DNA of 64,000 nt from MW101C3 sp943367595. Lineage in GTDB: Bacteria > Cyanobacteriota > Cyanobacteriia > PCC-6307 > Cyanobiaceae. Below are positions 17,198 to 25,888 of the stretch, one piece after another. Within the stretch, counting starts at the first letter, position 1; every line of letters starts with the position of its first letter. A program made the translations under genes and the position numbers. The stretch spans positions 62,001-126,000 of the forward strand of contig CALRJS020000002.1 of the NCBI GenBank assembly GCA_943367595.1, written 5' to 3'. Below the pieces are notes generated by a model. The model saw only the letters and a program-made list of their open reading frames with translations. It searched no databases and was not told the origin of the DNA.

Positions 17198-18115
17198 TCA
17201 CCCATCGAGTCGCACGCGGGTAACCCAGTGCTCGTAGGCGGGATCGCGGCCTTCGGTGATCGCGGTGAGAGCGCTGCGCAGCTTCTCCATGATGGGCCGC
17301 GGTCCGGCCAGATCCGTGGTTTCCACGCGCCGCACGGGCGTGACCCGGGCGGCGGTGCCACTGAGGAACACCTCGTCGGCGACGAACAGCTCCGTCTTGT
17401 CGACCGCGCGCTCCAGGGTGGGGATGCCCATGTCCCGCGCCAGCTCCAGGATGCTGGCGCGGGTGATCCCTTCGAGGATGTCCTGGTCGACCCCGGGGGT
17501 GATCAGCACGCCGTCGCGCACCATGAACAGGTTCATGCCGCTGGCTTCGCTCACCTTGCCGCGGCTGTTGAGCAGCAGCGCTTCATCGAAGCCGCTCTTG
17601 ACCGCTTCCGTCTTGGCCAGGGAGCTGGTGATGTACGCGCCGCTGATCTTGCCGCGCAAGGGCAGGGAGCGGTCCTCCTGGCGGCACCAGCTGCTGATGC
17701 GGCAGCTCACCCCATCGGGGGAGAGGTAATCGCCGAGTTCGATGCCGTAGATCAGGAAATCGGTCTCGATGTCGTGGAGACGTGGCGCGATTCCCAGATC
17801 GCTGGTGTAGACGAACGGCCGTAGATAGATCGGGGTGGTGGGCCGGTTCGCCTGCAGGAACTGGTGAATCGCATCGAGAATCGTGGCCTCCGGCAGCTCG
17901 GCCAACAGCAGCCGCGCGCTCTGGGAGAGGCGGCGGGTGTGCCGGTCGGCACGGAACAGCAGGATCTCGTTGGGATCGGCCGGGTTGGGCAGGGCCCGCA
18001 TGCCGCCGAAGGCGCCGGTTCCGTAATGCAGGGCATGGGTGGCCACCGAAATCGTGGCTTCACCGAAGGGAACACAGCGGCCGCCGAACCAGGCGTAAGG
18101 AAGAAACTTCTGCAT
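17198..18115 (-). CDS. ilvE: Branched-chain amino acid aminotransferase
   Basis: 305 residues, PLP fold type IV. It interconverts leucine, isoleucine and valine with their keto acids. Segments seen: FGGRCVPFGEATISVATHAL, HYGTGAFGGMRAL, the PLP-lysine region ISGAYITSSLAKTEAVKSG, EASGMNLFMVRDGVLITPG, and the cofactor-binding turn FLSGTAARVTPVRRVE. Length and motifs match cyanobacterial IlvE. It is the first gene of an apparent ilvE-metH unit and is divergent from cobN, with 77 bp between the start codons. Confidence 0.95.
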   Translation of the reverse strand: MQKFLPYAWFGGRCVPFGEATISVATHALHYGTGAFGGMRALPNPADPNEILLFRADRHTRRLSQSARLLLAELPEATILDAIHQFLQANRPTTPIYLRPFVYTSDLGIAPRLHDIETDFLIYGIELGDYLSPDGVSCRISSWCRQEDRSLPLRGKISGAYITSSLAKTEAVKSGFDEALLLNSRGKVSEASGMNLFMVRDGVLITPGVDQDILEGITRASILELARDMGIPTLERAVDKTELFVADEVFLSGTAARVTPVRRVETTDLAGPRPIMEKLRSALTAITEGRDPAYEHWVTRVRLDG

Positions 18116-18192
18116 GCGGAAGCGCGTGGTGATGCGGCGCCGGCGGCGTTCGCTGGTGCGATCTTCTCACTGCCGGGGCCGAAGATGGCGTG

Positions 18193-21100
18193 ATGCACCG
18201 TCTTGCCGCCGTCCCCGGCCTGCCTTCCGGCTTCGAAGACTCCCCCTTCGTCGAGCAGGAGTCCACGCCGTTGCTGGTGCTCAGCAGTTCGGACACCGAT
18301 CTGCAGACCCTGGCAGCCGTTCTCGCTCGGCAGCCCAGTGCGGCGCCGGTGCGGGGGCTGAACCTGGCGGCGCTGGCCGCGCCGGCGGTCCTCGATCACT
18401 ACATCGCCACCAGCCTGGCCAGCACCCGCGTGGTGCTCGTGCGGCTGCTCGGTGGACGGGGCCACTGGAGTTATGGGCTGGAGCAGCTGCGTGCCTGGGC
18501 GGAGCGCCAACCCGGACGCCAGCTGCTCGTGGCGGCCGGTACGGCCGATGAGGAGCAGGAACTGGCCAGCCTCGGCAATGGGCCTGTGGAGCTGGCCGTG
18601 GCGATCAGCCGCTGCCTGCGCGAGGGCGGTGCTGACAACCTGTGCCGCGTGCTCGACTGCCTGGAGGCGCTCGCCGCTGGCCAGCCGGCAGCAGCGCCGG
18701 TGCCCTTGCCCCTGGCCGACCCCCTGCCCCACGACTGGCGCGCCGAACCTGGGGCACGGGTGGGGGTGATCCTGTACCGCGCCCTGTTGCAGGCCGGCGA
18801 CGATCTGCTGGCCAGCGCCCTGCTCCAGGCCTTGCGTCGCCATGGACTCTGCCCGCGAGCGCTGTGGGTGAGTGGCCTGCGCGATCCCGCCGTCCAGCAG
18901 GGGGTGGCCGACCTGCTGGCCAGGGAGGCGGTGCAGGGGGTGCTGTGCACCACCTCCTTTGCATCGGTGCAGTTCGAGGAGGCGGGCCTGGGAGCCCCGC
19001 TGTGGGACCGGCTCAACGTGCCGGTGATTCAGGTGCTCTGCAGCACGCGCAGCCGCGAGCAGTGGGCCGCCAGCAGCATCGGGCTCGGGCCGCTTGATCT
19101 CAGCCTGCAGGTGGCTCTGCCCGAGCTCGATGGGCGGATCACCAGCCGGGTCGGTGCCTTCAAGGAGCTGGAGCGGGCCGATGCTTCGCTGGCGGCGGCG
19201 CTGATGCACTACCAGCCGGATCACGAGCGGCTCGACTGGATCGCCCGCCTGCTGGCGGCCTGGGTGGAGCTGCGCCTCACCCCGGTGGGGCAGCGCCGTG
19301 TGGCCCTGGTGCTGGCCAACTACCCCACCCGCAACAGCCGCCTGGCCAATGGCGTGGGGCTCGACACTCCCGCTAGCGCCGCGGCGATGCTGCGCTGGCT
19401 GGCGGAAGCCGGCTACGACCTGGGCCTGACTTCCACGGGCCTGCCCACCGGCCTGCCCGCCGAGCCGCCCACCGAGCCGGCCGCAGGGCTGACCACAGGC
19501 CTGCCTGCCGACGGGGATGCCCTGATCCAGCAGCTGCTGGCCGGACGCACCAACGACCCGGAAAGCCAGCACCGGCCGCCGCTCGATCACCTGCCTCTGG
19601 CGACCTATCTCGCCTGGTACCAGAAACTCCCGGCGGCGGGCAGGGCCGTGCTGGAGGCCCGCTGGGGGCCGCCCGCTGCGGATGAAGGACTGGAACAGGG
19701 GCCGGCGGGTGCCGGCTTCCCGATCCGAGGCCTCCGCTTCGGCGCCGTGGCCGTGCTGGTGCAACCGGAGCGGGGCTACGGCCGTGACCCCAGCCTCAGC
19801 TACCACTCCCCCGACCTGCCGCCCACCCACGCCTACCTGGCCCAGTACCTGTGGCTGCGCCAGGTGGCCGCCAGCCAGGTGGTGGTGCACGTGGGCAAGC
19901 ACGGCAACCTGGAATGGCTCCCCGGCAAGGGGCTCGGCCTCTCTGATGAGTGCTTCCCCGAGTGGGCACTGGGGCCCATGCCCCATCTGTATCCCTTCAT
20001 CGTCAACGATCCGGGCGAAGGCTCCCAGGCCAAGCGCCGCGCCCAGGCGGTGATCCTCGATCACCTCACCCCCCCGCTCGATCGGGCCGGGCTGCACGGC
20101 CCTCTGCAGGAGCTTGAAGCCCTGCTCGACGAGTACTGGGAGGCCCGACAGCTGGGCAGCGAGCGCGTCGCTCCCTTACGGGAGCGGCTGGCCGTGCTGC
20201 TCGCCTCCCTGGAGCTGCCCGCCGCTGGCGCCGCCGCAGGCGGCCCAACTGCAGGCGGCCCAACTGCAGGCGGCCCAACCGCGGACGGATCACTTGCGGA
20301 GGGCGCAGTTGTGAGCGGCGCCTCTGCCCAGGCCATCGATGACCTCGAGGCGCGCCTCGATGGCGCCGATGGCTATCTCTGTGAGTTGAAGGAGGCCCAG
20401 ATCCGCACGGGCCTGCATGTGTTCGGCCACCTGCCCGACCCCCAGCCCCTGCTGGAGTTGCTGCTGTGCCTGGCGCGCCCTCCCCTGGCCGAGGGCCCTG
20501 GCCTTACCCAGGCCCTGGCCGCTGATCTGCAACTGGAGCTGGACCCATGGGCTGATGCGGAGGAGGCGCCGCTCAGCGCGGCCGATCGCCTCCGCCTCCA
20601 GGCGTTCCTGGCTGCCGGGGCTTCTGCGTCTGCTTCGGTTTCTGCCCCTGCCGAGACCGCGCTGCGCCGCTGTGGTGATGCCGTTGCCCTGCTGGAAGCA
20701 CAGGCGCTCGATCTGCTGCGACCGCTGCTGGCGCCAGGCATCGCCACTGCCCTTGCCCCTGCTGCCGGCTCTGCCAGCGTCACCACCACCTCCACTGCCG
20801 CCGCCTCTTCCGCTCCTGCAGCGGCGGCGGTGGGGCCAACCACCAAGGCCGTGCTGGAGCGTGTGCGGCGTCAGCTGCTGCCGCGTCTGCTGGCCTGCGC
20901 GAGCGCCGAGCGTCAGGCCCTGCTGCGGGGCCTGGCCGGGGAACGCATCGCCGCCGGGCCTTCCGGGGCGCCCACCCGCGGCCGCCCTGATGTGCTGCCC
21001 ACCGGCCGCAACTTCTACAGCGTGGATCTGCGCGGGCTGCCCACCGAAGCCGCCTGGGACCTGGGGCGTCGCAGCGCCGCCCTGCTGCTGGAAGCCCACC

Positions 21101-22170
21101 TGCAGCAGGAGGGGGATGACCTGCGCCATCTGGCCCTGTCGGTGTGGGGCACCGCCACGATGCGCAATGGCGGCGAGGACATCGCCCAGGCCCTGGCGCT
21201 GATGGGCGTGCGGCCCGTGTGGGACGGACCGACCCGGCGGATGGTGGATCTGGAGGTGATGCCGCTCAGCCTGCTGCAACGGCCCCGCGTGGATGTGACG
21301 CTGCGCATCTCCGGCCTGTTCCGCGATGCCTTCCCGCAGCTGGTCGACTGGATGAATCAGGCCAGCCGGCGGGTCGCTGCTCTCGACGAAGACGCGTGGC
21401 ACAACCCGCTGGCGGCCCATGCCCGCCAGGAAGGCCACAGCGGCAGGGTCTACGGCTCGGCGCCGGGGGCGTATGGGGCAGGGCTTCAGGGGCTGATTGA
21501 CAGTGGCCAGTGGGAGCAGCGGGGCGATCTTGGTGAGGCTTTCCTCAACTGGAGCGCCTGGCGCTACGACGCCAGCGGTGACGGTCGTTGCGAGGCCAGC
21601 CCCGATCGCGCGGGGCTGGAGCAGCGGTTGCGTGAGGTGGAGGTGGTGCTCCACAACCAGGACAACCGTGAGCACGACCTGCTGGATTCAGACGACTACT
21701 ACCAGTTCCACGGAGGCCTCAGCGCAGCCAGCGAACGGGTGCGTGGCAGCGCTCCGGCCCTCTGGTTCGCCGATCATTCGCGCCACCAGCGGCCGCGCGT
21801 GCACCGGCTGGAGCATGAATTCGACAAAGTGCTCCGCTCACGTGTGCTGAACCCGCGCTGGATTCAGGGCATGCTCGCCCACGGCTACAAAGGCGGTTTC
21901 GAGCTCGCCGCCAGCCTTGATTACCTGTTCGCCTACGACGCCAGTACGGGCCGGGTGCCGGATTGGAGCTATGGCGCCATCTGCCGCCAGTGGCTGCAGG
22001 ACGAGGACGTGCTGCGGGCGCTGCGGCAGTCGAACCCGTGGGCGCTGCGGGACATGGCCGAGCGGCTGCTGGAGGCTGCCAACCGCAAGCTGTGGCAGGG
22101 CGCGGACCCTGCCCAGCTCAAGTACCTGAAGGGGCTGGTGATCGGCAGCGAGAGCCTGATCGAAACCTGA
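18193..22170 (+). CDS. cobN: Cobaltochelatase subunit CobN
   Basis: About 1325 residues. Large subunit of the ATP-dependent chelatase that inserts cobalt into hydrogenobyrinate diamide in cobalamin (in picocyanobacteria, pseudocobalamin) synthesis; related to magnesium chelatase ChlH. Family segments: QVVVHVGKHGNLEWLPGKGL, HLYPFIVNDPGEGSQAKRRA, TGRNFYSVDLRGLPTEAAWD, LALSVWGTATMRNGGEDIAQ, NPRWIQGMLAHGYKGGFELA. A GTG directly before the ATG (18190) is an alternative start. Four low-complexity insertions interrupt it (about residues 416-441, 677-711, 806-821 and 859-881), one coded by a 15-nt triplicated repeat. Partner subunits (ChlI/ChlD-type) are not in the window. Confidence 0.95.
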   Translation: MHRLAAVPGLPSGFEDSPFVEQESTPLLVLSSSDTDLQTLAAVLARQPSAAPVRGLNLAALAAPAVLDHYIATSLASTRVVLVRLLGGRGHWSYGLEQLRAWAERQPGRQLLVAAGTADEEQELASLGNGPVELAVAISRCLREGGADNLCRVLDCLEALAAGQPAAAPVPLPLADPLPHDWRAEPGARVGVILYRALLQAGDDLLASALLQALRRHGLCPRALWVSGLRDPAVQQGVADLLAREAVQGVLCTTSFASVQFEEAGLGAPLWDRLNVPVIQVLCSTRSREQWAASSIGLGPLDLSLQVALPELDGRITSRVGAFKELERADASLAAALMHYQPDHERLDWIARLLAAWVELRLTPVGQRRVALVLANYPTRNSRLANGVGLDTPASAAAMLRWLAEAGYDLGLTSTGLPTGLPAEPPTEPAAGLTTGLPADGDALIQQLLAGRTNDPESQHRPPLDHLPLATYLAWYQKLPAAGRAVLEARWGPPAADEGLEQGPAGAGFPIRGLRFGAVAVLVQPERGYGRDPSLSYHSPDLPPTHAYLAQYLWLRQVAASQVVVHVGKHGNLEWLPGKGLGLSDECFPEWALGPMPHLYPFIVNDPGEGSQAKRRAQAVILDHLTPPLDRAGLHGPLQELEALLDEYWEARQLGSERVAPLRERLAVLLASLELPAAGAAAGGPTAGGPTAGGPTADGSLAEGAVVSGASAQAIDDLEARLDGADGYLCELKEAQIRTGLHVFGHLPDPQPLLELLLCLARPPLAEGPGLTQALAADLQLELDPWADAEEAPLSAADRLRLQAFLAAGASASASVSAPAETALRRCGDAVALLEAQALDLLRPLLAPGIATALAPAAGSASVTTTSTAAASSAPAAAAVGPTTKAVLERVRRQLLPRLLACASAERQALLRGLAGERIAAGPSGAPTRGRPDVLPTGRNFYSVDLRGLPTEAAWDLGRRSAALLLEAHLQQEGDDLRHLALSVWGTATMRNGGEDIAQALALMGVRPVWDGPTRRMVDLEVMPLSLLQRPRVDVTLRISGLFRDAFPQLVDWMNQASRRVAALDEDAWHNPLAAHARQEGHSGRVYGSAPGAYGAGLQGLIDSGQWEQRGDLGEAFLNWSAWRYDASGDGRCEASPDRAGLEQRLREVEVVLHNQDNREHDLLDSDDYYQFHGGLSAASERVRGSAPALWFADHSRHQRPRVHRLEHEFDKVLRSRVLNPRWIQGMLAHGYKGGFELAASLDYLFAYDASTGRVPDWSYGAICRQWLQDEDVLRALRQSNPWALRDMAERLLEAANRKLWQGADPAQLKYLKGLVIGSESLIET
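20236..20280 (+). repeat. Three-copy 15-nt repeat inside cobN
   Basis: GCAGGCGGCCCAACT at 20236, 20251 and 20266, the third differing only in the last base. It encodes repeated Ala-Gly-Gly-Pro-Thr within a low-complexity insertion of CobN. The near-perfect copies imply recent expansion. Confidence 0.9.
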
Positions 22171-22351
22171 ATGTGTGGTTCGCGGCCCTCAGGTTCGCGC
22201 GAGCAGTTGACAGGCGCTCCCGCTTGGGCACAAAGCCAAAAGCTGAGTGCCGATCCAGGAGTCGCTCCGATCGGAACCTGCATCCGGGTGGCTGGTCAAA
22301 TCACCACAAGGGGCTTGGTGCCGCTCGGGAGCGAGCCAAGGGTCTGGGGCG

Positions 22352-22423
22352 TCACACCCTCACACCCAAGACCCCTCACACCCTCAGACCGAAGACCACT
22401 CACACCTAGGACGTCGAAGTCGT
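22352..22423. repeat. 24-nt tandem repeat in the cobN 3' spacer
   Basis: Copies at 22352-22375 and 22376-22399 match at 21 of 24 positions, followed by a diverged third (22400-22423). Each starts TCACACC (minus strand GGTGTGA). The rest of the spacer 22171-22457 shows no gene. Confidence 0.65.
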
Positions 22424-22457
22424 CGAAGACGTGGACCCGTGGCCGCTCCCGCGCCGA

Positions 22458-23000
22458 TCAGTTGTTGAGGTCGCGGGCCATGGCCTTGAACGGGTCAATG
22501 TCGCCGGGCTTGGCCGGCTTCTGGTTGAACTGGGGCTGGGAAGCGCCGGCGGCATCGGGCTTGCGGCCTGCAGGGCTGCCGCCGGGAGTGTTGACGGCCA
22601 CTGCCGCGCCCTTGAGCCGCTGACCCAGTTCGGCGGAGGTGAGGCGGGCCGCAAAGGTTTTCTTCACCGGCTTGGGCACGCCACCGGTGAGGCTGGTGCT
22701 GGATTCAGGTGCCGCGTTCACCGGCAGGCCGCTGCTGGCTTTCTCCAGACGCGCCGACATCGAATCGACTTCCTGCACCATTTCCTTATCGCCCGGATTG
22801 TCGGCATTGCCGGGGAAGGTGCGCCGGATCTTGTTGGCGCGCCGCATGTACTCCACGTTGCCCATGGAGCTGGAGGTGTCGGGGTCGAGGAAGAACGTCT
22901 GTTCGCCCTGCTTGGCGGCGGGCTTCTCGGGCTTGGCCGGCTTGGAGGAGAAGCCGCTGTCCTTGGCACCGATGTTCAACAGACGATCGAAGAGACCCAT
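22458..23000 (-). CDS. Hypothetical protein, low-complexity (180 aa)
   Basis: The ATG at 23000 was chosen because the sequence MGLFDRLLNIGAKDSGF begins an ordered-looking N-terminus. The protein then has a Lys/Pro/Ala-rich stretch, a central segment GEQTFFLDPDTSSSMGNVEY followed by MRRANKIRRTFPGNADNP, and a Pro/Gln-rich tail ending in MARDLNN. No membrane segment or known domain. I do not recognise it beyond a probable picocyanobacterial conserved hypothetical. It lies 29 bp after the stop of the PHP gene, same strand. Confidence 0.65.
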   Translation of the reverse strand: MGLFDRLLNIGAKDSGFSSKPAKPEKPAAKQGEQTFFLDPDTSSSMGNVEYMRRANKIRRTFPGNADNPGDKEMVQEVDSMSARLEKASSGLPVNAAPESSTSLTGGVPKPVKKTFAARLTSAELGQRLKGAAVAVNTPGGSPAGRKPDAAGASQPQFNQKPAKPGDIDPFKAMARDLNN

Positions 23001-23029
23001 GGTGAGGGAACGGAAACCTGTGGCAAACC

Positions 23030-23683
23030 CTAGCGGCCTGACAAGGCCAGTCCATGGGTATCGGTACCACAACTTCTCAGCATCCCCAGGCCCTGCAGCT
23101 GGCTGGCGATCGCGTCGCACACCAGAGGTGTGGGCTGCCAGCGGCTGGCCATGTCGTAGTCGTAGAAGGCTTCGGCCCCATCGAAACCCAGCGCGGCTGC
23201 TGCGGCGATCAGCTGCTGGTGGGGACGGCGGTAGCGGGCCGGATGGGCCAGCAAGGCCAGGCCACCGGCGGCATGAATCGCCTCCCGCACCTTGCCGGCG
23301 CGCAGCCCTGGCCCCACCACCGCATGGCCACGCACGTAAGGCGCCAGGGCCGGGTGGTGCAACTCAAAGCCCAGGGCCAGCACATGGACCAGGCATCCCT
23401 CCAGCAGGCAGCTGATCTCCACCCCGCTCCACAGCTGCGGCACCCGCTGCCCCAGCCGCTGGCGCTCCTCCAGGTGCGCACGGGCCGGTGGGTAGGCCGC
23501 GATGCTGTGGTGATCGGTGACGGCGAAATGCTCCAGGCCCATGGCCACCGCCTGGTCGGCCACGGCAGCCGGTTCGAGGCTGCCGTCGCTGCATTGGGTG
23601 TGGCAATGAAAATTGAGCCGGGTGGGGCAGCTCTGCGCGTCCACCGCCGCCAGCACGTCCACGAGTGGGTGGTCAGCCGGCAC
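23030..23683 (-). CDS. PHP-domain phosphoesterase
   Basis: 217 residues from a GTG at 23683; a longer in-frame start at 23728 would overlap hemJ by 56 bp, whereas the GTG overlaps by 11 bp. The metal-binding motifs of the polymerase-and-histidinol-phosphatase fold are visible: LNFHCHTQCSDGS (HxH), FAVTDHHSIAAY (DHH), VEISCLLEGCLVHVLAL, and GLALLAHPARYR, ending with CGTDTHGLAL (DxH). Members hydrolyse nucleotide or sugar phosphates such as pAp or nucleoside cyclic phosphates; the substrate here is not deducible. It overlaps hemJ upstream, so is probably translationally coupled. Confidence 0.85.
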   Translation of the reverse strand: MPADHPLVDVLAAVDAQSCPTRLNFHCHTQCSDGSLEPAAVADQAVAMGLEHFAVTDHHSIAAYPPARAHLEERQRLGQRVPQLWSGVEISCLLEGCLVHVLALGFELHHPALAPYVRGHAVVGPGLRAGKVREAIHAAGGLALLAHPARYRRPHQQLIAAAAALGFDGAEAFYDYDMASRWQPTPLVCDAIASQLQGLGMLRSCGTDTHGLALSGR

Positions 23684-24263
23684 CGGCGATCGCCTCCCGT
23701 TCGGAACGCAGCCGCCGCCAGCGGGCATAGAACTGGATCGAGGCCGCCATCGCCACCACCAGGGCCACCAGGAACCAGGTGGCCGCTCCGGTTGGGAACT
23801 GGGCCTTGAACACCACCAGCATCACCACCAGCACCAGCATCAAGGTGGGCAGCTCATTGAGCGCCCGCAGCTGCCTGCCGCTCCAGCGGCAGGTGCCCGC
23901 CTTGAGCTGCCCCATCAGCCTGTAGCAGAACCAGTGGTACACGAGCAGAGCCAGCACCACGGCCAGCTTGGCGTGCATCCAGCTCTGTTTCAGCCAGATC
24001 GGCTGCACCAGCAGCAACCCCACCGCCATCGCCACCGCCACCACCATGCCGGGCGTGGTGATGATGTTGGCCAGCCGGCGCTCCATCAGCTCGTACTGGC
24101 TGTGGAAAGCGGCGCGCAGAGGCTCCTCCAGCGCGTCGGCTTCCACGTGATAGATGAACAGGCGCACCAGATAGAAGAGTCCGGCGAACCACACCACCAC
24201 GCCCACGATGTGGAGGGTCTTGAACCATAGGTAGGCCTCGGGGGGCAGGGCCAGGGCCGGCAT
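23673..24263 (-). CDS. hemJ: Protoporphyrinogen IX oxidase, HemJ type
   Basis: 196 residues, mostly hydrophobic, with four to five membrane helices. It oxidises protoporphyrinogen IX to protoporphyrin IX in the membrane, supplying haem and chlorophyll synthesis; HemJ is the common form in cyanobacteria. Family marks: YLWFKTLHIVGVVVWFAGLF near the N-terminus with the conserved His, then LVRLFIYHVEADAL, and QSWMHAKLAVVLALLVYHWF in the middle with the second conserved His. Start ATG at 24263. It overlaps the downstream PHP gene. Confidence 0.92.
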   Translation of the reverse strand: MPALALPPEAYLWFKTLHIVGVVVWFAGLFYLVRLFIYHVEADALEEPLRAAFHSQYELMERRLANIITTPGMVVAVAMAVGLLLVQPIWLKQSWMHAKLAVVLALLVYHWFCYRLMGQLKAGTCRWSGRQLRALNELPTLMLVLVVMLVVFKAQFPTGAATWFLVALVVAMAASIQFYARWRRLRSEREAIAGAG

Positions 24264-24290
24264 CGGCAGCGAAGGGATGGCCCGTTCAAA

Positions 24291-25874
24291 TTAGGCGGCA
24301 CCGGTAGGGGCTGATCCGCCGGCCTGCTCCAGGTGGGCCGCCGCCGCAGCGGCGACCGCCTGCCGCTCCTCGGCCGGGAGACGATCCAGCTGGGCGATCA
24401 CCAGGGCCATGCGGGGATTGCCGCGCAGCAGGGCTTCGTGGCGATCCAGGAAGTGCCAGTAGAGGGTGGTGAAGGGACAGGCCGCTGGCCCGGTGCGCTG
24501 CGCCGGATCGAAGCGACAGCTTTTGCAGTAGTTGCTCATGCGGGCGATGTAGCGGCCGCTGGCGGCGTAGGGCTTGCTGGCCAGCAGCCCGCCATCGGCG
24601 AAGACCCCCATGCCCAGCACGTTGGTCTGCATCACCCAGTCGTGGCCGTCGATGAACAGGCGGTGGAACCAGGCGGTGAGGGCCTGGGGATCGAGCCCTG
24701 CCAGCAGGCCGTAGTTGGCCAGCACCATCAGCCGCTGGATGTGATGGGCGTAGCCGCTGCGATCCAGTTCGCCGAGCACCTGGTCGAGGCAGACCATGCC
24801 GCTGCCGCCCAGCTGCTCGAACCAGAGGGGCAGGGGCTGGGTGTGGCCGAAGTGGTTGCGGCCTGCATATCCCTCGCCGAACCAGTGGTAGAGGCCGTGC
24901 ATGTATTCGCGCCAGCCGAGCAGCTGCCGGATCACCCCCTCCAGGCTGGCGAGCGGCACCGCTGGCTCCGCGCTGCTCGCCGAGGCCGTTCCGGCCGCCT
25001 CCAGCCGGCGGATCACCTCAAGTGGTTCCAGCAGACCCAGGTTCAGATAGGGGCTGATCAGGGCATGCCAGAGCGTGGGCTGGCCGCTGACCATCGCGTC
25101 CTGGTAGGGGCCGAACCCGGCCAGGCGGGTGGCCACGAAGTGATCGAGCACCTGCAGCGCCTGCTGGCGGGTGACTGCCCAATGGAAAGGCTCCAGCTCG
25201 CCGGGCAGGGGCGCTTCACCGGCGGTGGCCCGCTCCGCATCGAGGCGCCGCACCTTCTCGATCACGGCCCGGGTGATCGCATCGGGGCTGAACTGCAGCG
25301 GGGCCGGCCCTGCCAGTCCCTGACGCGGTGGCTTGCGGTTGTCCTTGTCGAAGTTCCACTGCTGGCCGCGCGGTTCGCCGTTCTCCATCAGCACGCCGAA
25401 GCGGCGCCGCCCCTCCCGGTAGAAGAGCTCCATACGCAGTTGCTTGTAGCGGCCCGCCCAGGCCGCGAACGCCTCCCGGCTCCAGAGGAAGTGGTTGGAG
25501 GGCAGCCACTCGAGCTGCACGCCGGTGCGCCCGCCCAGATCGAGCCGTTCGATCGCCTGCCGGAAGGGACGATCCGCCGGCTCCATCACCCGCAGGGTGC
25601 GGATGCCGTGGCTCTGGATCCAGTTGATCAAGGTGGCGCCGAATTCCTGTGCCTCCAGAAGGTCCACCTGCCAGCCGAGCGCCTGCAGCTCGGCGCTGAA
25701 GTGCCGCATGGCGCTCCACACCAGCACCAGCTTCTGGCGGTGGTAGCGGCGGCGGGCCACCACACCGCTGCTCTCGATCAGCACCACCCGCGCCTGGCCG
25801 GGGGCGCTGCTGGCCAGGGCAGCCTGCTGCGCGTGCAGCTGGTCGCCCAGCACCCAGAGTCCAAGCCCTGTCAT
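24291..25874 (-). CDS. Iron-sulfur bacterial (6-4) photolyase / cryptochrome (FeS-BCP)
   Basis: 527 residues. Light-driven FAD enzyme that repairs (6-4) pyrimidine photoproducts. The N-terminal domain begins GLWVLGDQLHAQQAAL, followed by the helical FAD domain (EYMHGLYHWFGEGYAGRN, MVLANYGLLAGLDPQAL). Four cysteines at 362, 450, 453 and 466 have the same spacing as the [4Fe-4S] ligands I recall for PhrB of Agrobacterium (350, 438, 441, 454), a constant offset of 12. Around them: SNYCKSCRFDPAQRTGPAAC. The antenna in relatives is dimethyl-ribityllumazine. The gene follows uvrC with a 14-bp gap, which fits a UV-repair operon. Confidence 0.92.
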   Translation of the reverse strand: MTGLGLWVLGDQLHAQQAALASSAPGQARVVLIESSGVVARRRYHRQKLVLVWSAMRHFSAELQALGWQVDLLEAQEFGATLINWIQSHGIRTLRVMEPADRPFRQAIERLDLGGRTGVQLEWLPSNHFLWSREAFAAWAGRYKQLRMELFYREGRRRFGVLMENGEPRGQQWNFDKDNRKPPRQGLAGPAPLQFSPDAITRAVIEKVRRLDAERATAGEAPLPGELEPFHWAVTRQQALQVLDHFVATRLAGFGPYQDAMVSGQPTLWHALISPYLNLGLLEPLEVIRRLEAAGTASASSAEPAVPLASLEGVIRQLLGWREYMHGLYHWFGEGYAGRNHFGHTQPLPLWFEQLGGSGMVCLDQVLGELDRSGYAHHIQRLMVLANYGLLAGLDPQALTAWFHRLFIDGHDWVMQTNVLGMGVFADGGLLASKPYAASGRYIARMSNYCKSCRFDPAQRTGPAACPFTTLYWHFLDRHEALLRGNPRMALVIAQLDRLPAEERQAVAAAAAAHLEQAGGSAPTGAA

Positions 25875-25888
25875 CGCTTCTCTCCTGC

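Noticed and set aside
18116..18192. Search for a cobalamin riboswitch between ilvE and cobN
   Set aside because: Only 77 bp and no B12-box-like or conserved junction sequence visible; too short for the element.
17752..20097. 781-codon open frame on the minus strand across ilvE and cobN
   Set aside because: Antisense to well-supported genes, composed of His, Arg, Gln and Gly repeats with no domain; a by-product of GC-rich codon use.
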